DNA of 64,000 nucleotides from Aphanomyces cochlioides (taxonomy: Eukaryota > Oomycota > Saprolegniomycetes > Saprolegniales > Verrucalvaceae). Shown here piece by piece: positions 11,257 to 24,800 of the stretch. The translations under genes were made by a program, and so were the position numbers. The DNA lies in contig JAHQRK010000016.1 of the NCBI GenBank assembly GCA_019828595.1, positions 1,736,001-1,800,000 on the forward strand. The letters are read 5' to 3'. The stretch's first letter is position 1, and each line of letters begins with the position of its first letter. The notes under the pieces are model-generated. The model made no database searches. It was not told the origin of the DNA and saw only the letters and a program-made list of their open reading frames with translations.

Positions 11257-11865
11257 CGTGGGAATGCAAACTGCGTCGTCAGACTGCATTTCATATCTCT
11301 ATGCATGTGCGCAGTATTGAGCAACCCCCCTGAGTAAGGTGCTTGACGCTTTCTAGCAATGCTGATACCTTTGCCATGAAACAGGTATTCGCGACACACA
11401 ATCGTGATAGTGTATTAATATCAAGATAAAAGTACACTTCATGACAATAGAATTCATGAACAATCAAGCAATAAGCTACACTAGAGCTGCAAATGGAATT
11501 AAAACGAGCAAAATTGTAGGAATACAGCTCAAATCTATAACCTAACAACGCAATAGAGCATACATATGCACGCAACCGATAAAATTCATCCGTATCGCAA
11601 AGCGTGAACTATTTCTAGCTTGAACGCGCAGCGACCAGGCTCTTTTGTCAATTGGTGAAAACCACCATAATCAAAACCTCATTAATCAGAGTGCTTGTTT
11701 AAACCTAGCCCTAATTTACACATTTTTTGATAATATTTTGATAAATTATACACCATTTGACATATTTGACATTTACAGTACCCTAAAAATAATTTATGTA
11801 AGACAAATTGGGCTTGTTCATATTTTAAATCCATTTAAAATACTCTCCTTGTCTGTCTTGGGTAT
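11257..11865. other. non-coding or unrecognised sequence
   Basis: Only weak ORFs rich in rare residues are found on both strands, and none resembles a protein family. The stretch near 11700-11850 is AT-rich. I see no repeat or RNA gene. Confidence 0.3.
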
Positions 11866-12664
11866 CTACGATGAAAAAATTTCGCGCGGCGATGGCAAAG
11901 ACATCTTGGACGGTGCACCTGTCAGTTTAACTCCAAAAAGATCAACCAACCCCTTGTTCGCTGTCGCTAAAAATGAATCTAGTTGGTATGAAATGTCGTC
12001 TTTGTGTTGCCGTTGCCTTCGTCGTTTATTGTTCACGAATTCATTCCACCGCCTGTATGTCAATGGCGTGCGTTCGACCTGCTGTATGGTCCAACGGGAC
12101 TGTCTACGTGTGGTACTGTTTATCATTTTACTCGACAACACTTTTCCACTGTCAACTTCAGGGAGGAAACTGTGTTCCGAATCGTGGTGGTGAGATTGCT
12201 CACAACAATCCCCACACACGAATCAAAATACCATAGCTGGCCGTTTTGAGAATGAAAACGAGACTTTCATCAGCTTTAATGGTAGGAGGGCAACCGATGT
12301 TTACACTTGAGCAGTATAGTGATCATTCTGTCCATCCCTTCCATGGGTCTCAAAGTGGGATCCAGGCCAGACTCGACACCCGAACAGTTCAAGTACAGCT
12401 CCACAATCAAGTAATTTTCAATGACAAGTGCTAGAGCCGAGCATAACATCAACATGTGATCGTCCTTGCTGATCGAATGAAATCGACACGAACCGAGATC
12501 AGTAAGAGATGAAGGTGCTTCTCCATGGCATCTATCATTTCTATTGAGACTTTCTTCGCTGCAGAGCAATTTGAAGATGTAGGAACGCAAAAGGTATTCT
12601 CATGAGACTGTCCTTGCTGGTCCAGCAATAATGACAGATTAGAACTGCAGGGAGTGAAAGTCAC
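11866..12664 (-). CDS. doubtful hypothetical protein, multi-exon
   Basis: Unrecognised. Minus-strand segments have coding character: 12664 to about 12450 (SSNCSAAKKVSIEMIDAMEK), 12480-12290 (MLMLCSALALVIENYLIVEL, then GMDRMITILL), a link through 12240-12130, and a last exon at about 12110-11866 (RRWNEFVNNKRRRQRQHKDD, ATANKGLVDLFGVKL, ending PREIFSS). I could not join them with fully consistent splice phases. The gene may be real but mis-read, or decayed. It would be divergent from the GTPase gene at 12901. Confidence 0.3.
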
Positions 12665-12900
12665 ACTTGTACAGATATAGTAGATCAGAGCATGAGTGTT
12701 AGCAAAGTGAAAACGCAGCTACTCTTCTATTTCGTTTGCTTACGGCAGGAGTCACTGTGGTGCGTCAAATACAACCCGCAAGCTGAGTTGGCACCTCAAT
12801 GAACTCATGCTTGAACGAGGACTTGAGCGAAATAGTCCTATAATTATTTCTAGATTGGTCCTATATCCTATTTAGGATTTGTCGTCGACTTGCAGAAAAG

Positions 12901-15673
12901 ATGCCGCCGGTGTGCTTAATTAGACAAGTTGCCGATGGCCTTGAAACGTGCCCTGATGGCCTTGCGTGAGTTCCATGGCTTGATACGAATATTAAGCATG
13001 TACACTTGTGTATAGACTTCTCCAATCTCTCAAGGAAGAACCAGTCGCAGTGATTTGCTTGGCAGGACAATACAGGTAGCGCGTTGCCACATCAGAACTC
13101 TTGCTGAGCAAGTGATACACCTCTAGAACGGGAAAGAGCTTCTTCTTGAATCAAATGTGCCGCAATTCATCATTGAAGCATACCCCATCAAACGAAGGAT
13201 TCGTTGTTGGCCCCACAACCGAGTCGTGCACACGAGGCATATGGATTTGGGATGCCAATCAACGAAATGGACGGGGTGAAAAAATCTTGCTCATGGACAC
13301 AGAAGGAATTGCATCGACAGATAATGATGAGACGTACGATGCCAAGATCTTCTCCTTAGGGCTACTCCTCAGCTCTGTTTTTGTTTTCAATACTATGGGT
13401 GTAATTGACGAAGGTGCGATTGACAGGCAAGTGACATTTCTCGTAAGACAATCTAAATGACGTCCACTGCAGATTATTTCTCGTCTCTGAATTGACAAAA
13501 CATGTGTGCATCCATGACCACGGCGTTGGAAAGAGTGCTGGAGACTCCATTCAGACCTTGTCTGATGATTATGTTATGGATGAGATAAAGAGTGTTAGTG
13601 AGGATGCTTTGGCACCGCACTTCCCTCCGTTTGTGTGGCTCTTGAGGGATTTCCTGTTGGATATTCAAGACAGTGGAGAACAGCTGACTCCAAACGCATA
13701 CCTGGAACGCTCACTGGAGTCAAGGGAAGGCGCTTCCAAGCGAATTCAAGAGAGAAATCGAATTCGACGCTCAATTCGAACGCTTTTTACACACCGCGAA
13801 TGGTACAAGTTGTTGATCTCTTCAAAACCCTTATTTGTGTATGATAGTATGACCTTGGTACGACCAGCGACAGATGAAGATAAGTTACGCCACGCCAGTC
13901 TTCTCCCAGACGACGAGTTGCGCCCCGAATTCCTTGTTCAAATGCACGCAATTCGAGAGCGTTTGCTTGATATCGCGCGTCCAAAACGTGTCCTAAATCA
14001 AGTCATTGATGGGACCAAACTAAGTCACCTCGTCGAATGCTACGTAAATACCATGAATAGCGGAGTTGTTCCTGACATTAAAGCTGCTTGGGATTATGTG
14101 AGTGATGTCACATGCGAAGCAGCGTGCTTTCATGCGATTGAGACGTACAAGCAAGTTATGGCAACCAATAACTCCATGGCACAACCAGAATTTGAACGTG
14201 TGTACAAGGAAGCACAAGAAGCTGCCTTGAATATCTTCAAGAAAGAATCAGTAGAAGGCGAGGCGCGGAAACGATGCTTTCAAACATTAAAGCAGACAAT
14301 TGCGCAGGACAAAACGCAACAAATTGCTGCTTTACAACAAAAATCTGCTGAATTTTGTACCACACTCTTGGAGAAACTCTTGCATCAACTTGTCAAGTGC
14401 CCGATTGAAAATGGAGAATGGGACGATGCAAAAGGATTTGTTCTAGTTGACCGACTTGCACCTCTGTTTAATGCCTATGATAAAGATGGCGATGGGCCTT
14501 CAAAAATGAAAACGCTGTTGCACTTCGTCAAGACAGACCTGTTGGCCATGGTAGAGCTCTTATTTGTACGCATGATGAATCGGTACGATGCGCTGTTGGA
14601 AAGCACAAAAAAAGCAGCTGATGAAACTATTCGAGTGCGTGACCTTCAATCATTACTTCGATAACTATACTCTGATAGGAAAGCGAGAACGCGAGGATGA
14701 TTGTCGAGAAAGAGTGTCACAAGTTTCAAATGGAGAGCACTCGGCTCATCGGTGTCGTAGCAACGTTGGAAGAAAAGTTGGAGAATGCACAAGCGCAAAT
14801 AGTGCAGTTAAAAGACGTGCAAAATGAGTTGCAAGCACAGCTACGGACGAGCGATGAGAAAAGAAAGACCCAGAAGATAGAATTCGAGTCACTCAAAACT
14901 CAGCACGCATCTCTAGAAAATGATCAAACGAAATTGCAGTCACAACTGGACCTGACACAAGAATCTCTACGACAAAGTAATTTCAAGGTGGTTGTTTTAT
15001 GGACGAACTAAGGTGTTTGTGTGGTACAGGTAATGAAGAGAAGGAATCGACGCGAGCACAATTGACATCCCAGCTAAATGAAGAACGAGAGGAAAGAACC
15101 AAGGAGCGAGAGCTTTCGATTTCGAATTTGGCCAAACAAGCCGCGGAACTTCATGCCGTGCAACGAAATCTCAAGCTCCGCGCATCGGAATTGGAAGAAT
15201 CCCAGCGGCAAAACACCCTGCTGACAAAAGAGCGCGACATCTTGTCTTCTAAACTGCAAGATCTCCTGAATGTCCACGAAGAATTATCCACAAACTTGCA
15301 CTCGATATCTGAATCAAACGATGCATTTGCTCAAGAAAAAGCACGACTGCAGAGTAGGTGTGAACGTCTAGAGCAGGAATTGGGCTCCTTGAACGAGCGA
15401 TTTCAAGTCGAAATTGTGTTGGAGCGGTGCTGTGCGGAAGTGGTCAAGCAAATTGAGGGAGAGAAGGTGCGGAGACATTTAGCTCGGTTGATGCTCATAT
15501 GTGTCTAGACCATACACACCTTGATCGAAGAGAAAGCGACGCTCCAAGAAACTTTGGGCGATCTGCATCTGAAGATATCTTCGTTGCCAGATTTTTACCA
15601 GCGTCAAGTCTTTTGTGCCGAAGAGCCCGTGCCAGACTTTTTCGAAGCACTCACATCCTTGATGGGGAAGTAG
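12901..15673 (+). CDS. guanylate-binding-protein-like large GTPase with long coiled-coil tail
   Basis: Starts at ATG 12901 (MPPVCLIRQVADGL). After two short introns the P-loop reads AGQYRTGKSFFLNQM, split by an intron after GQYR. The switch region FVVGPTTESCTRGIWIWD and the LLMDTEGIAS G3 motif follow, then FPPFVWLLRDFLLDI with the RD-type G4 motif and PNAYLE, all hallmarks of the GBP/atlastin (GB1/RHD3) class. Helical middle domain to about 14660. After a splice the tail (14690-15460) is continuous heptad-rich coiled coil, ending PDFFEALTSLMGK at TAG 15671. The intron after AIDR (about 13427-13472) appears to use a GCAAGT donor. Such GTPases act on membranes or in defence; the role here is inferred only from family. 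The 3' end lies 27 bp from the next gene's stop. Confidence 0.85.
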
Positions 15674-15699
15674 AACAGTCTTGTATTAAAGTGCTCACT

Positions 15700-16353
15700 T
15701 TAATAGCCTCTTCTATCACGAGATCGGTCCCGAGACCGGCTTCTATTGCGTCGTTCATCGTATCCATCGTCGCGTCGGCGAGAAGATGATTCATAATGAC
15801 GATCATCGCGATCGTCTCGTCGCTCCGAGCGAGACTCAGTGCGACCGTAACCTGCATCTCGATCGAATTCCGGTTCGCGTCTACTCGAGCGAGAGTCGCG
15901 TCCATATCCTGCATCACGATCATAGTAACCTGCGTCTCGCCGACTCAAATCATATCGACCGTATCCATCGTCACGCCGATCTGAACGTGAGTCATGGCGA
16001 CCATTACCAGAATCTCTATGGCGAGAATCACGGTGGTCATCATATCGTCGTTCATGATTATCCCGATAATCGCTTCTCCGGTCTGTGTCTTCGTGATTTC
16101 TACGGCGAGAGTAGCTGTCGTCAGCATGATTACCAGAGCGACTTGAATGGCCATTTCTTTCATAGCCACGGTGATCCGCATCGTGCTCATCTCGGCGAGA
16201 TTCTCTCGCATCATTGCCACCGCGTCCTTCAGCATCTTCAAATTGTCCTTTAGCCGGCTCAACTGATACAGATGGAGCTGCGGCAACACTGGAGCTGGGA
16301 TTGGTCATCCATGCAGGAAGCGTCGCAGCCTTTCCTCGCCCTCGCCCAGCCAT
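15700..16353 (-). CDS. Arg/Asp/Ser-rich (RD/RS-type) protein, probably RNA-related
   Basis: Uninterrupted 217-codon ORF, start at 16353. The N-terminus MAGRGRGKAATLPAWMTN is an RGRG-x-LPAWMT opening that I recall from splicing-related proteins. From about residue 45 the protein is an extended low-complexity array of Arg, Asp, Ser, Tyr, Gly and His, with loose repeats of RRDAGYYDRDAGYGRDSRSS type, ending RSRSRDRSRDRRGY. Such RS/RD tracts usually belong to nuclear speckle or splicing factors. No RRM or zinc finger is present. The opposite strand has shadow frames because of the repeats. Gene symbol cannot be given. Confidence 0.7.
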   Translation of the reverse strand: MAGRGRGKAATLPAWMTNPSSSVAAAPSVSVEPAKGQFEDAEGRGGNDARESRRDEHDADHRGYERNGHSSRSGNHADDSYSRRRNHEDTDRRSDYRDNHERRYDDHRDSRHRDSGNGRHDSRSDRRDDGYGRYDLSRRDAGYYDRDAGYGRDSRSSRREPEFDRDAGYGRTESRSERRDDRDDRHYESSSRRRDDGYDERRNRSRSRDRSRDRRGY

Positions 16354-16617
16354 GCTTTGCCAATGATTTTCAACTGAAACGTCTCGTTCATTTTGTGGTG
16401 GGAGATTAAATCACGTTAAATTCGATGAAACTCTGTTAATGAATGAGTTATTGTTCATTTCAAAATTATCTCGACTGATCACTGACTTCTTGTATAAAAA
16501 GTTTAGAAAGTTCATACGTTGAACTAATGGCGGCATGAACATAAAGTCTCACGAGTTTGATGCCATTCTGGCGGGAAACGATTGTTCACTTGGACAAGCT
16601 CGGGTCAGTGTGAAAGC
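16354..16617. promoter_or_regulatory. divergent promoter region between RD-rich gene and POLA1
   Basis: A 264-bp gap separates two divergently transcribed housekeeping-type genes. No distinct TATA box or operator was recognised; GTTAA and TTCAT words recur. Confidence 0.4.
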
Positions 16618-19600
16618 ATGTCGCGACGAGCAAGCCGCGGGACAAACAATGGTGGACGCATGAGCGCGCTGAGCGAAATTCGTCGTTTGAGAGAGGCCAA
16701 ACTCAATGGCGCCGACCAGGACGACGTGTCTCAATCTGAAACGAAAAGGATCAGTCGTATCGACACATACAATGCTCAAGAAGGCAGCATCTACCAAGAG
16801 CTGACTGAAGAAGAATACAATGAACTCGTTCGCAAACGACGAGAAGAATTGCCATTTGTTGAAGATGACGAAGGTGGAATGGGATATTATGACGATGGCG
16901 AGGAGCAGTACTTTGAAGACGATGGTGACTACGATGAAGAGATTGTCGACGCAGACGAGAGCAATGACAACGGCAAACGCCCTAGCTCTGGCGCACTATC
17001 AAGCTCGTATGTGAAGCGTGCCAAGAAAATGCAGAGAGCAAAACTTGGAACAGGAAGTGAACAAAAAATTACACAAATGTTCTTCTCCAAGAATAACAAT
17101 ACCAACGAAGCATCCAAGAGTGTTGCAAACAAGAAAACCATCAATCCTAAGCGAGGTATGTGCGACTTAGTCAGCTAAATTGTGATCCTGGTTAGACATC
17201 GATTTGGACAGTATGTTAAATGATTTGACAAGCAATCCACTCAAGGTTTCATCGTCAAACAGATCAAAGATATCATTTGGAGCCTCCACTTCTTCACAGC
17301 GATCGTCCCAGATGACATCTAGCTATCAGGCTGTCCAAGAATTCTCGTCAAAACCATTACAGCCAAGTTCCAACGATGATGACGAGGATGTTTTTCAGAA
17401 CGATAATGCTTTTGAGTATGAAGGCGAAGAAGTCATAGACTCTATAAACTCGACATCCTCTGTCTTAACCAAGACAGAAATCGAAGAACCGAAGGTAGAA
17501 GATGCGAAAATCGAGCCAGCAATCAGCAAGAGAGAATTGCTGCTTAAAAAGGTTAGCGCACTTCCAATTTTGCTTTATTAAGTCCTTGCAGGCGCGAGAA
17601 AGCAGGGTGGAAGCTTCTGCCGCAACAGAAAAGATTTTGTCAAGTAGTAAGACTCCGTCAAACCTTCCAGCAGCAGTATTCGATGTACAAGCGGTTCCTT
17701 CGAACGAAGTTGGCGAATGGTGGAAAACAAACGAAGAAAGCCAAAGCTCGGTGGAACTCAGTGCTCAAAGTGAAGCTTCAGACGAATTTCAAATGTTTTG
17801 GACAGATGCAGTCGAAGTCCGAGATCGACCAGGAAAAGTTTATTTGATTGGCAAGGTATTCAGATACTGTATTGGTTTATATTTAACTGTTGACCCAGAC
17901 AAAAGACGGACAAGGCTTCAAAAGTTGCTGTGTAGTTGTAAACAACTTGCAACGATACCTATATGTAGTTCCTCGTATTCCAGCCGAGAAGAAAGAACAA
18001 TACAGTACCATGGCGGATATGCCGAGAGAAGACCAACAAGAGTTGTGGATGAAGATGCACACAGATATGAGCTCATTGCTGATCCCGTCTTGCATCACGG
18101 ACAAAAAAGACCAGCAAAATTTCCGAACTAAACTTGTTGAACGAAAGTAAGTGATGCCACGTGAAGCACATAAATTATTTTCATCATTAGTTATGCATTT
18201 GAATTGCCCGATCTCCCACGAGGAAAGAACGTATACCTGAAGGTTAAGTATCCTGCCAAGTATCCACCGCCTTCTCCCGATATGTGCTCTAAAGGTGGAT
18301 CATCCTTTGTAAGAATTTGTGGTGGGTCAATTCGTCCCCTGGAAACCTTTCTCATTCGCCGAAAATTGCTTGGACCATGTTGGCTTCGAATTGAAAATCC
18401 TCAAAAAGTCAACAGCAATCACCAAAGTTATTGTAAAGTTGAGTACGAGACATCAACTCCAGTGAATGTGATTCCTATTCATGGGCTACCACCCCCTCCA
18501 CTCACTGTGATGAGCCTGAGTGTGAAGACTTCTTGTAATCCACATTCCCACAAGCACGAAGTTGTTGCTTTTTCAGCGGTAACTGAAACAAATGTCAACC
18601 CTGAAGGCGGTAACAAGCGGGGAGGAGGTATCAGCCACTTCTCAGGCATACGACCATTTATGATGGAATCTCAACGTTTGCCGGAAAGTTACACTACCGC
18701 TGCGTCGTTTAGTCCTCGTTTCAAGACACCTCAATCCTTGAGTATCGAAATGAACGAAAAAGCGTTGCTGAATTTTCTACTGGCACGTGTTCAACGTGAA
18801 GACCCTGACGTTATCGTTGGTCATAACTTACAAGGTTACACCCTTGATGTCCTTATGTCTCGCATGGAGAATTACAAGATGGGCGGTTTGTGGTCGCGTC
18901 TGACTCGATTACGACGTGGACTTTTGACTCCTATGAATCAAGGCGAAGGATGGAATGAGTATCGATTGGACGACATGTCTAATGGACGCTTGTTTTGTGA
19001 CACCTTTGTAGCGGCAAAAGAACTGTTGACCTCACAATCTACCTATTCGCTGACCCATTTGGTTTCAACACAATTGAACAAAACTCGATTGGAAGTTGAA
19101 ATGACTGACATTCCCGCTATTTTATCGTCCGGACCAGAAAACTTCGTTAAGCTGATTCATCACACGCTGGATGATGCTATGTTTGTGTTGCAGCTGATGC
19201 ATAAGTTGGAAGTGATACCTCTGAGCAAGCAGCTCGCCAACCTGTGCGGCTATTTGTGGAGTCGCACCTTGCAAGCCAACAAACGAGCAGAGCGGATTGA
19301 GTATTTACTGTTGCACGAATTTGATCGATCTAAGCATAAATTCATCGTGCCTGAGAAATCACGCGACAATAAACCAAAGTCGGGAAAGAAGCGAGAGCCT
19401 GCTGGCTATGCTGGTGGAATGGTTTTTGCTCCAAAGAAGGGACTGTATGATAATTTTGTCGTGTTACTGGATTTCAACAGTCTTTATCCGTCAATTATCC
19501 GAGAGTATAATATTTGCTTCACAACAGTCGAACGCAACATGACTTCAACAACCTCTGAATCCCAAGCTCCTGTTCGAACACTTGACGATGGCGACGAGGA

Positions 19601-21591
19601 TGAAGAAGGGGAAGTTGCGCCAAAAATCGAAACAGATGTGCCTGCCTTACCCAGCGCGTCATGTGAAGAAGGAGTATTGCCTCAAGTGATTAAGCGTCTT
19701 TTGGAATCGCGAAAGTTGGTCAAGCAACAACTTAAAGCCGAACTCACTGCTGGAAACATCGAAAAGAGTAAGACTCTCGACATCCGTCAAAGAGCGATCA
19801 AGCTCACTGCAAATTCCATGTACGGTTGTCTGGGATTCCGCTTCTCGCGATTCTATGCTAAGCCTATTGCAGCCTTAATTACGTCCACAGGGCGTCAAAC
19901 TCTCCAGCGAGCCCAAGAAGTCGCTGAACAAGAATGCGGATATGACGTGATTTACGGTGACACAGATTCAATCATGGTTGACTCCCGAAGCGACAAACTG
20001 GAAGAGGCCAAACGCATTGGTCGCGAAATTCAGCTGCAATGTAACAAACACTTTAAGCTTCTTGAGCTCGAAGTTGATTACATTTTCAAGACAATTCTCT
20101 TACTCAACAAAAAGAAATACGCCTCTCTTGTTGTGAAAGAATATAATGGGGAAGTGGTATGACATTTCAGTTTTATATTCTTTAACAATGCTTGTAGAAA
20201 TACGAGAAAGAAGTGAAGGGTCTCGACATGGTCCGTCGTGACTGGTGTGTTTTGTCGAAAGGTGTCGGCAATGACATTTTGGACTTTATTTTGTCTGGTA
20301 TGGCAAGAGATGATGTAGTCGAGAAAATTCATGAGTATTTGCAAACAATTGGCGATAACATGCGATCCGGAAAAGAACCAATCGAACAATATGTAATCAC
20401 GAAGAGTTTAAATAAAGCTCCCGAGCAGTACCCAGATAAAGCGAAACAGGTTGGTTGCTTTAGGTTACCAATTATGACCTCTCATTTTGTCCTAGTATCA
20501 CGTTCAAGTGGCACTGGCATTGCGAAATCAAGGAAAGGCTGTTGGTGTTGGTACTCAAATTCCTTATGTTCTGTGCAAAGAAGAGGAAGCTGGCACTCAG
20601 CGTCGTGCCTATCACCCTGATGAAGTGAAACGTTCCCAAGGAGCCCTAAACATCGATGTCGAATGGTATCTTGAGGCTCAGGTTTGCACATTTCCTTTTT
20701 ACTTCGTATGATAATTTTATTGCTTAGATTCATCCCCCTGTCAATCGCCTATGTGCTCACATTGATGGCACATCGAGTCCACAATTAGCCCACTGTTTAG
20801 GCTTGGACACCAGCAAATTCTCTCACTCTATTCAAAATGTTGGTGATGAAGAAATTGATGTCATTCCCAGTGTGCTCCAGCATGATTCCGATCGGTTTAA
20901 ATCTTGCACTCCTCGTAAACTAAAATTCTATGTGTGTTTGAACTTACAATGGTACAATAGTTCTGCTAACCTGCTCGAAGTGTCAACAGGAAAATCCATT
21001 TCCTGGCGTATTCGGCCCTCGCAGTCGCAGTTACACATGTGGTCTGGAATGTCCAAATGAAGTTTGCCGGGCGAACTTTTGGGGTTTTGAGCAACAAGGT
21101 CTATATGGACGAATTGGTGACGATTTGGTTGCATTAATATCGAATCGAATGCATCTGGCAATCCGAGAGTGTACAAAACGATATTATCAAGGTTGGGTCG
21201 TGTGCTCTGAAGGAACATGTGGATCAAGAACTCAGAAGCAGTCGTTGCGCGGAAGAAAAGGTGATGCTTGTTCAGTGTCAGGTTGTCGAGGAACTGTGTG
21301 TATGGAGTATTCTGAAAGTGCCCTTTACACACAATTGAAGTACTACCAGTCCTTGGTTGATGTCGATCGTGCCATTACCAACGTACAAAAAGAAAACTCC
21401 CGTCACATTGGGCAAGAAGTAGCCCCGAGTGGCCTTAATGAGCGTCAAAAGGAGGTGTTTCAAAAACTCTTTATTCAAATCAATGAGGTACGTGAAATTG
21501 TCAGACAGAAATAATGTGTCATATTTAGACAATCGATCGTAATGATTACAACTGGGTCAAGCCTTCCATGTGGACATCGTTGTTTTCATAA
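16618..21591 (+). CDS. POLA1: DNA polymerase alpha catalytic subunit
   Basis: Start ATG 16618 (MSRRASRGTNNGG). The acidic N-terminus has the LSEIRRLREAKLNG helix and YQELTEEEYNELVRKRR, the conserved N-terminal motif of Pol alpha. Later come the degenerate exonuclease-like domain (PDVIVGHNLQGYTLDVLMSR) without a clear catalytic DxE, and B-family polymerase motifs: DFNSLYPSIIREYNICFTT (motif A), RAIKLTANSMYGCLGF (B) and YGDTDSIMV (C), then KKKYASLV. C-terminal cysteines (CGLECPNEVC, and CSEGTC...CSVSGC) form the two metal sites. About ten short introns interrupt it; the largest exon is about 18190-20157. The last exon encodes TIDRNDYNWVKPSMW and ends at TAA 21589-21591. It is the replicative polymerase of the primase complex. 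Identity is certain, exon edges approximate. Confidence 0.95.
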
Positions 21592-21881
21592 TCATTGTGA
21601 TTGCCGGGTGCATGATGTGTTAATGAACTTAGATTTATGAGTTGACGTTGAAATACTGGTGTTATATTTCTTTTCTTTTCAATAGTTGTAATTTGATTTC
21701 CGATTTCACCCTTGCGAAAACGGAATGCAACAATATCGAAGAAACTACGGGGCTGCCAAAAGTATATATAGACTCATTTCAGTGAATTACAAATCATGAG
21801 GACTTAGTGGCAACCTCCTCTTTGATTCGGCTTAGATAATGAACAACAAATTCAAACGATGAATGAATTACACAGAAAACG
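21592..21881. other. 3'-3' intergenic gap
   Basis: About 290 bp between the convergent POLA1 and SAPS-PH genes, with no gene seen. It should hold both polyadenylation regions. Confidence 0.5.
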
Positions 21882-24800
21882 TTACTGCTTCTTGATTTGT
21901 TGTTCATACACGGCTAAGTTTGGCAAGGAGGCGACATGGCGCATACCTCCTTTAATTTCCTTGGTCAAGGGTTCAGTACTGTTTGGATCAGTTTGAAATC
22001 TGGGGGGCAAGCGACTCAGTTGCATTGGCTTTGCCTTAACATTGAAAGTCAAGCCATTTTGAAACATTTTCAGATCCAGTTCTTTGCCCTTTTCACCAGT
22101 TGTTTGAGCTCGTTTACGCTCCCCATTGTCAACACCGATTTCACTCTGCTTAATTGTATCGATGGAGCTGTTGTCGGCGTCGTTATCGATTTCAATAGCT
22201 AAGGCATTAGCACTAGATACATGAGTGTTCGTTGCTGACGCCTCGATTGCATCTTCGAGTGCATGAATCCATTGTTCTTGTCTTCCCCAAGTATCCGTCA
22301 AAACGAGAAAGTTCTTGTAGCCTTTTGTTGTGAACTGGATACCATGTGCGCCGCCACCAGGGCCGGCTGAAGCACCAAATGAGTACCATTTACGAACTGA
22401 CGTGGGAATAACCCACTTCATTCGAGTCGTCCAGTTGGACATTCCACTATGGAGTGTATCGCAATACCACAACTTATCGCACTTTCGACAAAGTCCGACG
22501 TACGTCAATGTAAACGTCAGTGCATGAAATGGCATAGGAACTGGAAATTGGATGAACGAGGATACCCTAGTGGGTTCTGGAACTGGGATATGGTCGTGGA
22601 TCTTGTCCTTCTTGTAGAGAAATCCTGTAATGAAGTCCTCAGTTGTATTAACCTTGCAATGAAATGTTGCTGCTCCAGAGAAAATGGTTTCCAAATAGCC
22701 ACTCATGCGCTCAATATTGCTGAGCGTGCTTGACACATATGCCAACGAGCTTTCTTTCAAGTTGATGCAACCAGAGCACAGTGGTGCATGGCGTTGACCT
22801 AATGGGGTCATTTCTACTGAGTTTTGCTTGGCCAAAATATTCTCAAACTCGGCCCACTCAGGGGTAGCTAGAGTGTACTGTCGAACAACTTCTTGGCATG
22901 TGATTGTTGACTTGTCCTTGTAAACTGGGGTGCTAATAGAAACAATCAGTTAGACTTTACATACCATGTCCTACTTGATTAAAGTGAAGATGCTGTTGGC
23001 AATCGTGGTCATGTGCCCTTTGTATTGCACTCGATCGTGATATGATTTCATCACAAAATCGAGAAGACTCGTGCCTGGTAAGAACATGCTATTCAGAAGA
23101 GGGCAAGAAGGAAGGCGCTTTTGATCCGGGTCCAACAGTACAAATCGAATGATATCAGTAATTTCGTGATGCAACATACTGTTGCTTGGGTTGGATTCGA
23201 AGCATGACATGAGTACAGGCATACATCCTGCAGATGCCAATGCCGCGTTCAGCCCACCATGTTGTAGAAAAATGCATCTCTTGAGAAAAGTCACAATACA
23301 TAAGAGTGTATTTCCTGTTGGTTTCCTTTTCGTCACAAATGTTTTGCACAGCTCGACGAAAGATGCTACTCGAGGCAAGAGCAGAGTTGTAATTTCCGTA
23401 TGTGTGTCGCGCAACAAAACTTCGACACTGGTTGTGTCGCGCTTTTTCTTATGGTATCCCAGAGTGCTCATTAACATCATGAGAACTGACAGTGCTCCAC
23501 CTTCTTGCAGTGGAAACTTAGTGTCTGTTTCATTCACTTGTCTTGTCAGCTCAGCATATCCCAAGTCCAAAAATACAGTCAGAGCATTTTCAGTACGACA
23601 AAAGTGAACGAGAAGTGTACGCAAAAGTTCATTCTGCTGACCCAAAGGGGTTCGTGCAGTGATGAGAGGTAGAGAAAAGTCATGATTTTCGACGAAGACG
23701 ACTGGATCATACACCGATGGTGGGAATATAATGTACTTCAGCAAAGAACAAATATTTTCCACGGAGTCCCTTTGATAGGCAGTACCCACACCCCAACTGA
23801 GCGTGCGTTGCCAAGAGTATAAACGATCGAACATACAAACAAATAGCCCGCTTTGGACGAGGCAGGTTTGGCCTTCTTTGGAGAGGTCTGAATACAAAAT
23901 CCACACCAAAGTATCGCGAATCGAGTCCAATCCAATGTGACAAATCAACCATGGTACAATATGAGTACTTTCAGATCCCAAAAAATATAGTATGGCTGGT
24001 CCCAAGAATCGGTTGTTCACGTAGAAATTCACAACTTTGCAAAAGAGGACAACCAATACTTCGTCCAGTGTACCGCTTCGACATAAAAAATTAAAAAGTA
24101 CTTTGAAGTATCCTAAGCACTTTTCCTTGTCCAGAATACCATGTGTTTCAAATACATGACTGCCATACCATAAGGCAACCTCACAGCAAAAATGTTGGAC
24201 TTTGTAATAACCATAGACTGGGTCCATTGTAGTAGCGGGAAGTGACGTCATTAACTTGAGAACATCGAAGATGATTCGTGGTTCTTCAAGCCAAGCTACT
24301 GTTTTAGGATTTCGAAGAGCCTCTCTTTTCAATACATCGATATTTACTCCCTCCGAATCAGATAGTTTGATCAAGTCAAGCAAGGTGAATCCTGGTGTTT
24401 TCAAAGCTTCTTCAATGTGTCGCCGCTGATCTTTTACGGAATCCTAAGTGCAAACTCAGCTGAAATGGTGTTTGCAGTTTCTCTACGCTTTCTGCCCGTT
24501 CGTGAAGATAATCTTCAACAGGTTGATGGCCAGACTGCACTGCGATCATTTCCGCTGTATTTCCATCTCGCTAAGTACATCATTAGCTGAATATTCGATG
24601 TGACAGTTACATCTTTAGCAAGTAAACTTGCTCCTGCATCTGCTAGAAGCTTCACTGTTCCCAAATTACCAGCTCGGGCTGCTTCCATGAGAGCTGTAGT
24701 GGAGTTCGCCTATATCAAAATTAGTGAGTCAGGGCTTATTGCGAAAGAGCAATACACTGGGAATGTCCATTTCCGCCTTTGCCTCGATCAAAGCCGACAC

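Noticed and set aside
11645..12193. 182-codon + frame
   Set aside because: Low-quality composition (Ile/Asn/Cys/Leu-rich) and opposite to a minus-strand stretch that looks more like coding.
15786..16253. 155-codon + frame rich in His, Asp and Ser
   Set aside because: Antisense of the Arg/Asp/Ser repeat gene; repeats make both strands open.
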